From NCBI RefSeq assembly GCF_001905125.1, contig NZ_LWLE01000012.1, forward strand, positions 438,759 through 502,758: a DNA stretch of 64,000 bases. Reading direction: 5' to 3'. Positions 61,501 through 64,000 of this stretch are shown piece by piece. Numbering within the stretch: position 1 is the stretch's first letter; each line of letters opens with the position of its first letter. This DNA is from Streptomyces sp. TSRI0281 (GTDB lineage: Bacteria; Actinomycetota; Actinomycetes; Streptomycetales; Streptomycetaceae). The notes beneath the pieces were generated by a model that was not told the DNA's origin, did not search any database, and was given only the letters and a program-made list of their open reading frames with translations. The position numbers were made by a program, and so were the translations under genes.

Positions 61501-64000
61501 TCCAGGCCGGACTCGTCCACGTCCAGCACCCGGACCAGATCACTCGCCGCCACCCGGGGAAGGATCCGCTGGTACGGCTGCCCGTCCCGCTCCTCGAACA
61601 GGGTGCGCAGCGACTCGTGCCGCGCCATCAGGTCCTCGACCGCGGCGACCAGCGCGGCCCGGTCCACCGGGCCGGCCAGGCGCACCACCACGGGGAGGTT
61701 GTAGGTCCAGCCGAGCGGATCCATCCGGTTGACGAACCACAGGCGCTGCTGCGCCCAGGACAGCGGGACGCGTTCCGGACGCGGGGCCGCGACCAGGGCC
61801 GGCGCCTCCTGCCCCGTGGTCTCGGCGATGGCGGCCGCGAGACCCGCGACGGTGGGCGTGGCGAACAGCGCGTCGAGCCCGAGCCGGATGCCGAAGGCGC
61901 CCCGTATCCGGTTGAGCAGTCGGGTGGCGAGGAGCGAGTGGCCGCCGAGGTCGAAGAAGTTGTCGTCGATGGTGATCCGGGACCGGTCGAGCAGTTCGGC
62001 GGCGAGTTCGCAGAGCAGCTTCTCCCGCGCGTCACGGGGTGCTCGGCCGGACCCGTCGCCGCGGAAGTCGGGTTCGGGCAGCGCCTGTCGGTCCAGCTTG
62101 CCGCTCGCCGACAGGGGCAGCGCGTCGAGCACCATGAACGCGGAGGGCACCAGGTAGGAGGGGAGGCGCTCCTTGGCCCAGTCACGCAGGGCCGCGACGA
62201 GCAGCCCACGGCGGCGGGTGGCGATCGGGTCGTTGGTGAAGCCGGTGGAACCGGTGGAGCCGCGGTGCAGGTAGACACCGTCCAGCACCTGTGTGCCGTC
62301 GGCGGCCGGGAAGAGGACGTTGAGCAGGTCCGGGCCGTCCGCCGACCAGGTGACCACGGCGGTACGTCCGTGGGCCGCGGCGAGGGAGTGCCAGTACTCC
62401 GGGTCGATCTGGTCGCCCGGCCCCACGAGTGCGGCGCGTGCGGTCTCCACCGGCGCGTCCGCCCGGACCGCTCGTGCGGCGGCGGCCTCACCGGCGACCC
62501 GGGCGTTGCGCACCCCGGTCAGCCGCAGTGCGGTGCCGTCGGCCAGCCGCGCGGCGAGGTCCTCGGGGCCTCGGACATCGAGCCCCCAGCTCAGCACCGG
62601 GACCGCCGACAGGTTCTGCGCGTCGGTGCCGCCCTTGTGCAGCACCACGTCGTAGCGGTGTTTGGTCAGCTCGTTGTGGTCGGTGCCCGGCTTGAGCCGC
62701 ACATCGACCGCGCCGGCGCCGACGGTGGTGAAGAAGCCCGGATCGATCAGGAGCTCCTTCTCCAGGGCCACCGCCTGTTCGATCTCGCGCCGCAGTACAC
62801 CGGGTCCCGGATCGTGGTCGAGCTGCCCGAGCCGGATGCCGGTCCACATGCTGTCCACGAGCGGCAGGCACCGCACGTCACCGACGATCAGCCGGCCGCC
62901 CGGCCCGAGCAGGTCCAGCAGCTTGGCCAGCACGTCCCGCAAGTACCGCTCATGGGGGAAGTACTGCACGACCGAGTTGATGATGATCGTGTCGAAGTGG
63001 CCGGGCGGCAGGCCGGTGGTCACATCGGCGGCCTGCACGCGCAGGGTGACCTTCCCGGCCGTGTCCGCTTCGCCGGCGAGCCGGTCGCGCAGCCCCTCGA
63101 TCGCGGACGCCGAGTAGTCGGTGCCCCAGTACTCGTCCACCTGGCCGACCAGTGGCGTCAGGATCAGACCGGATCCGACACCGACCTCCAGGACGCGCCG
63201 CGGCGCGAAGTCCCGTACGCGGGTGACGATCGCCTCGCGCCAGCGGGCCATCTGCTCGACGGGGATACCCTCACCGGTGTAGCTGGAGTTCCAGCCGGAG
63301 AAGTCGGCTCCGAAGCCCGCGCTGTCGGAGCCGTCGTAGAACGAGTCGTAGATCTGCTGCCACTCGTCGACGTGCCGTTCGGCGTTGCCGTCGTCGGTGT
63401 CCCGTGCCTGTGCGGCGACCAGGTAGGCGGCGAGCCGCTTCTCGCCGAGCTGGTCCTCGTGCACCAGGACCCGGGCCTGTTCCACCGCCGGGTGTCCGGT
63501 GAGGATCGCCTCGATCTCGCCCGGTTCGATCCGCAGGCCCCGGATCTTGATCTGGTCGTCGACACGGCCGCAATAGGCGAGTTGTCCGTCCGGCAGCTGC
63601 CGCACCAGGTCGCCGGTGCGGTACATCCGGGTGCCCGGCGCCCCGAACGGGTCGGCGACGTAGCGCTGTGCGGTGAGCCCGGCGCGGTCGACGTATCCGC
63701 GGGTCACGCCACCGCCTCCGCTGTACAGCTCGCCGATCTCGCCGGGCGGCGTCGGGCGCAGTCCGTCGTCCAGTACGTACAGTCGGCTGTCGCCGGCCGC
63801 GGAGCCGATCGGCGGTGCGTCCGGCCCGGGCGTGAGCGGGGCCGAGAGGGTGATCGCCATGGTGGTCTCGGTGGGGCCGTAGCCGTTGATCATCCTGCGG
63901 CCGCGGCTCCAGGTGTCCACCAGCCGCGCCCCGCACGCCTCACCCCCCACCATCAGCGCCCGCAGCTGCGGCAGTTCGGTCCGGGCCACGGTCGCCAGCA
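55518..64000 (-). CDS. non-ribosomal peptide synthetase, 3' part (5' end outside window)
   Basis: The frame is open to the window edge. Minus-strand order: partial A domain (GYGPTETT, YRTGDL) interrupted after motif A8 by an N-methyltransferase (63380-62550, EVGVGSGL) and closed by A10; PCP (61965-61930, GGHSLL); C (61790-60480, HHIAGDG); A (60400-59000); PCP (near 58830); C (58660-57330, HHIAGDG); A (57260-55850) with motif A5 altered to WGTTETT; PCP (near 55720). No epimerase or thioesterase follows, so release needs another protein or a gene outside. Aligning by eye to GrsA gives a second-module pocket of Asp-Ala-His-Trp-Leu-Gly-Leu-Thr-Cys and a third of Asp-Pro-Phe-Val-Trp-Ala-Ala-Ile-Ile; I cannot assign amino acids from these. 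One residue is expected to be N-methylated. Confidence 0.93.
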   Translation of the reverse strand, partial: LATVARTELPQLRALMVGGEACGARLVDTWSRGRRMINGYGPTETTMAITLSAPLTPGPDAPPIGSAAGDSRLYVLDDGLRPTPPGEIGELYSGGGGVTRGYVDRAGLTAQRYVADPFGAPGTRMYRTGDLVRQLPDGQLAYCGRVDDQIKIRGLRIEPGEIEAILTGHPAVEQARVLVHEDQLGEKRLAAYLVAAQARDTDDGNAERHVDEWQQIYDSFYDGSDSAGFGADFSGWNSSYTGEGIPVEQMARWREAIVTRVRDFAPRRVLEVGVGSGLILTPLVGQVDEYWGTDYSASAIEGLRDRLAGEADTAGKVTLRVQAADVTTGLPPGHFDTIIINSVVQYFPHERYLRDVLAKLLDLLGPGGRLIVGDVRCLPLVDSMWTGIRLGQLDHDPGPGVLRREIEQAVALEKELLIDPGFFTTVGAGAVDVRLKPGTDHNELTKHRYDVVLHKGGTDAQNLSAVPVLSWGLDVRGPEDLAARLADGTALRLTGVRNARVAGEAAAARAVRADAPVETARAALVGPGDQIDPEYWHSLAAAHGRTAVVTWSADGPDLLNVLFPAADGTQVLDGVYLHRGSTGSTGFTNDPIATRRRGLLVAALRDWAKERLPSYLVPSAFMVLDALPLSASGKLDRQALPEPDFRGDGSGRAPRDAREKLLCELAAELLDRSRITIDDNFFDLGGHSLLATRLLNRIRGAFGIRLGLDALFATPTVAGLAAAIAETTGQEAPALVAAPRPERVPLSWAQQRLWFVNRMDPLGWTYNLPVVVRLAGPVDRAALVAAVEDLMARHESLRTLFEERDGQPYQRILPRVAASDLVRVLDVDESGLDRAVRAACRQRFDITAEVPVRVRLLRTAPDRHVLVLVLHHIAGDGWSMQPLAQDLATAYAARVAGDPPAWQPLPVQYADYALWQRDLLTTEYQEQLTGFWRDYLTELPEELALPYDRPRPSGADHDGALLPLRIPASLHAGLLALAQQSRTTLFMVLHAALAALYTRLGAGTDIPIGTVVAGRGDDKLDHLIGFFVNNLVLRTDTAGDPTFRELLERTRTDDVAALSQQELPFDRLVEALNPARALGRHPLFQTMLVLQNNADAGFDLTGLDVEVVRSTPSAAQLDLFVNLTDTYRRDGTADGMVGEIVYRTGLFDPDTVRSLADRFIRVLRAVAADPDQRLGRLDVLDGDERDTILRSWNATERPLPDASLPRLFAARAAATPDAVAVTGPVTLTYAELDRRANHLAHRLVAAGAAPDRPVALLQRRSADLIVSMLAVLKAGAAYLPLPSAAPADRLRQMTDQVGATVLVTDRPHEPSGLTVLVPGDGESSEPPRPDPHPDQAAYVMFTSGSTGVPKAVVLTHRNTAGFVRDRLWQAGGTVLMHSATGFDASVHEIWTPLLTGGTVVVASEEILDAAGLARAVTTHGVDRIWLTSGLFGALVENPDCFAGIREVLTGGDVVPPAAVGRILDRHPGLTVRALYGPTETTTCSTRFSMSGAQAVPGRVPIGTPMDNTRLYVLDGQLQPVPTGVQGELYIAGSGVSRGYGGQPGPTAERFTADPWGPPGSRMYRTGDIARWRSEGTLDFVGRADAQVKIRGFRVEPAEVECSLTTLAEVGQAFVTAHEDRAGDRRLVAYLVPHGAGLDVADVQDRVAAALPDYMVPSAYVVLDRLPLTGNGKVDRRALPEPEFETGTGYTAPRTPTEEILVELMGELLGRSRVGAHDNFFDLGGHSLLATRLVNRIRTHLGAELGVADLFEAPTAAALGARLVSGHGASRTRSALLPAARPSPLPLSYAQERLWFLSRWNGLGWPLVLRLDGALDLDGLSAAVGDLLERHETLRTRFPEADGVPSQQVLEKADPDEVLRVVPVDPADLDRELTAAAGHRFDLTTDLPLRLHLFTTGTDRHTLLLLMHHIAGDGWSVAPLTRDLAQAYAARVRGDAPVWHPLPVQYADYTLWQRALLEGPAGEDLSAYWTGQLAGLPQELALPYDRPRPDSSDLRGALLPVTLPGPLHARLLDLARHTHTTLFMVLHAALATLYTRLGAGTDIPIGTAVAGRSDDSLDHLIGCFVNSLVLRTDTAGDPSFRELLGRVRDLDLAAYAHQELPFDRIVDALNPARTLSRHPLFQTMLVLQNNADSAFTLSGVDVSPAPAEGALDAIRVGPVDFDLNLSFVEHHGDGRVPEGITGEVRYRTDLFDRDTVAALMDRLLRVLGAAVADPDAPIGRIDLLSDAERRAALSGWRDTARPVVDEDLAVLFTRKAAAGPDAIAAVEGDTSISYRDLDRRANHLAHVLVAAGCTPDDPVAIRQPRGIDYLVTVLAVIKAGGGYLPLPGSAPLARQQRMVDHMRAGLLVTDRPTGLTGVTVITPSPGTEEHGPTFTAHADRTAYTMFTSGSTGTPKAVSVSHRSVAEFVTDRAWERLRPADALMHSPTSFDPSTFEIWLPLLTGGRVVIAPEGDLDTDVLARTIVDGRATTAVFTSALFNLMVAEARGALSALDLVWVAGDVVSPAAVADLMADAPHTSVAAAWGTTETTIISSWYPIATAPSRTVPIGRAMDNTWLYLLDERLRPVPPGVPGEVYVTGTGLARGYAHQPDVTAARFVADPYGPAGGRMYRTGDLARYRPDGVLEFDGRADAQLKVRGFRIEPAEVEAALTGHPDVAHATVTGDGERLIGYLVPPDVDVAAVREHAARTLPDYMVPSVFVTLDRLPLTGNGKVDRKALPAPGPSASDTAYVAPRDEREAALCAMFAEILKAPKVGVNDNFFDLGGHSLLATRLLNRVRTRFGASLSVAALFESPTVAALAAHLGRSANRTRPKLRRRTGPAAEEGDSR

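Overview
The window is high-GC actinobacterial DNA, almost certainly from a Streptomyces chromosome. The signs are G/C-ending codons, mycothiol-type and SARP/AfsR-type families, secreted proteins typical of the genus, and one gene with an early TTA (bldA-type) leucine codon. Both ends cut through giant biosynthetic genes. Most of the window is accessory or specialised-metabolism sequence. All identifications are from reading the translations; no database search was possible.

Layout. (1) 1-16940, + strand: the 3' end of a trans-acyltransferase modular polyketide synthase gene. It reads (KR-ACP)/KS-degenerate DH-ACP/KS-KR-ACP/KS-ACP/KS-DH-KR-MT-ACP-TE and contains no AT domain, so the chain ends here at a thioesterase. 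A strong hairpin at 16963-16999 separates it from the next, convergent block. (2) 17021-32510, - strand: nine tightly packed genes. The upstream half is a RiPP-like cassette: MFS exporter, S9 peptidase, a 40-residue candidate precursor, cobalamin-type radical SAM C-methyltransferase and a DUF5825-like partner. The downstream half looks like a VMAP 'ternary' NTPase system: Trypco1-like protein, trypsin-VMAP protein, MoxR ATPase, and a 1783-residue protein fusing a von Willebrand A domain to two SARP modules, an NB-ARC ATPase and TPRs. Only 49 bp separate the halves and I see no terminator there. This is the part most likely to be a poorly described system. (3) 33293-38930: a TrmB/LuxR-type regulator divergent from an aminopeptidase P, then a secreted esterase, a secreted trypsin-like protease and two small cysteine-containing proteins. 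(4) 39186-41738: an XRE-NACHT-transmembrane protein behind a perfect 20-bp palindrome. (5) 41951-45601: a rifamycin-associated element (RAE) followed by a rifamycin-type glycosyltransferase (rgt) and the RNA polymerase-protecting helicase-like protein HelR. This is an inducible rifamycin-resistance unit. (6) 45675-50667: ordinary single genes, namely a mycothiol-dependent isomerase-like protein with a divergent MerR regulator, a methyltransferase, a VOC protein, a shortened P-loop kinase and a quinone oxidoreductase. (7) 50726-64000: a second biosynthetic locus with a sulfotransferase, an MFS exporter, a divergent ArsR-type regulator, a SAM methyltransferase and the 3' end of an NRPS gene (A-nMT-PCP/C-A-PCP/C-A-PCP, no thioesterase).

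How the parts may work together. The polyketide synthase and NRPS each make a product whose other genes lie outside the window. In the RiPP-VMAP block, the inferred flow is peptide methylation, proteolytic release, export, and a protease/AAA/vWA module whose last subunit could bind DNA directly. The rgt-helR pair would inactivate rifamycins and dislodge them from RNA polymerase. No tRNA, rRNA, CRISPR array, insertion sequence or attachment site was seen.
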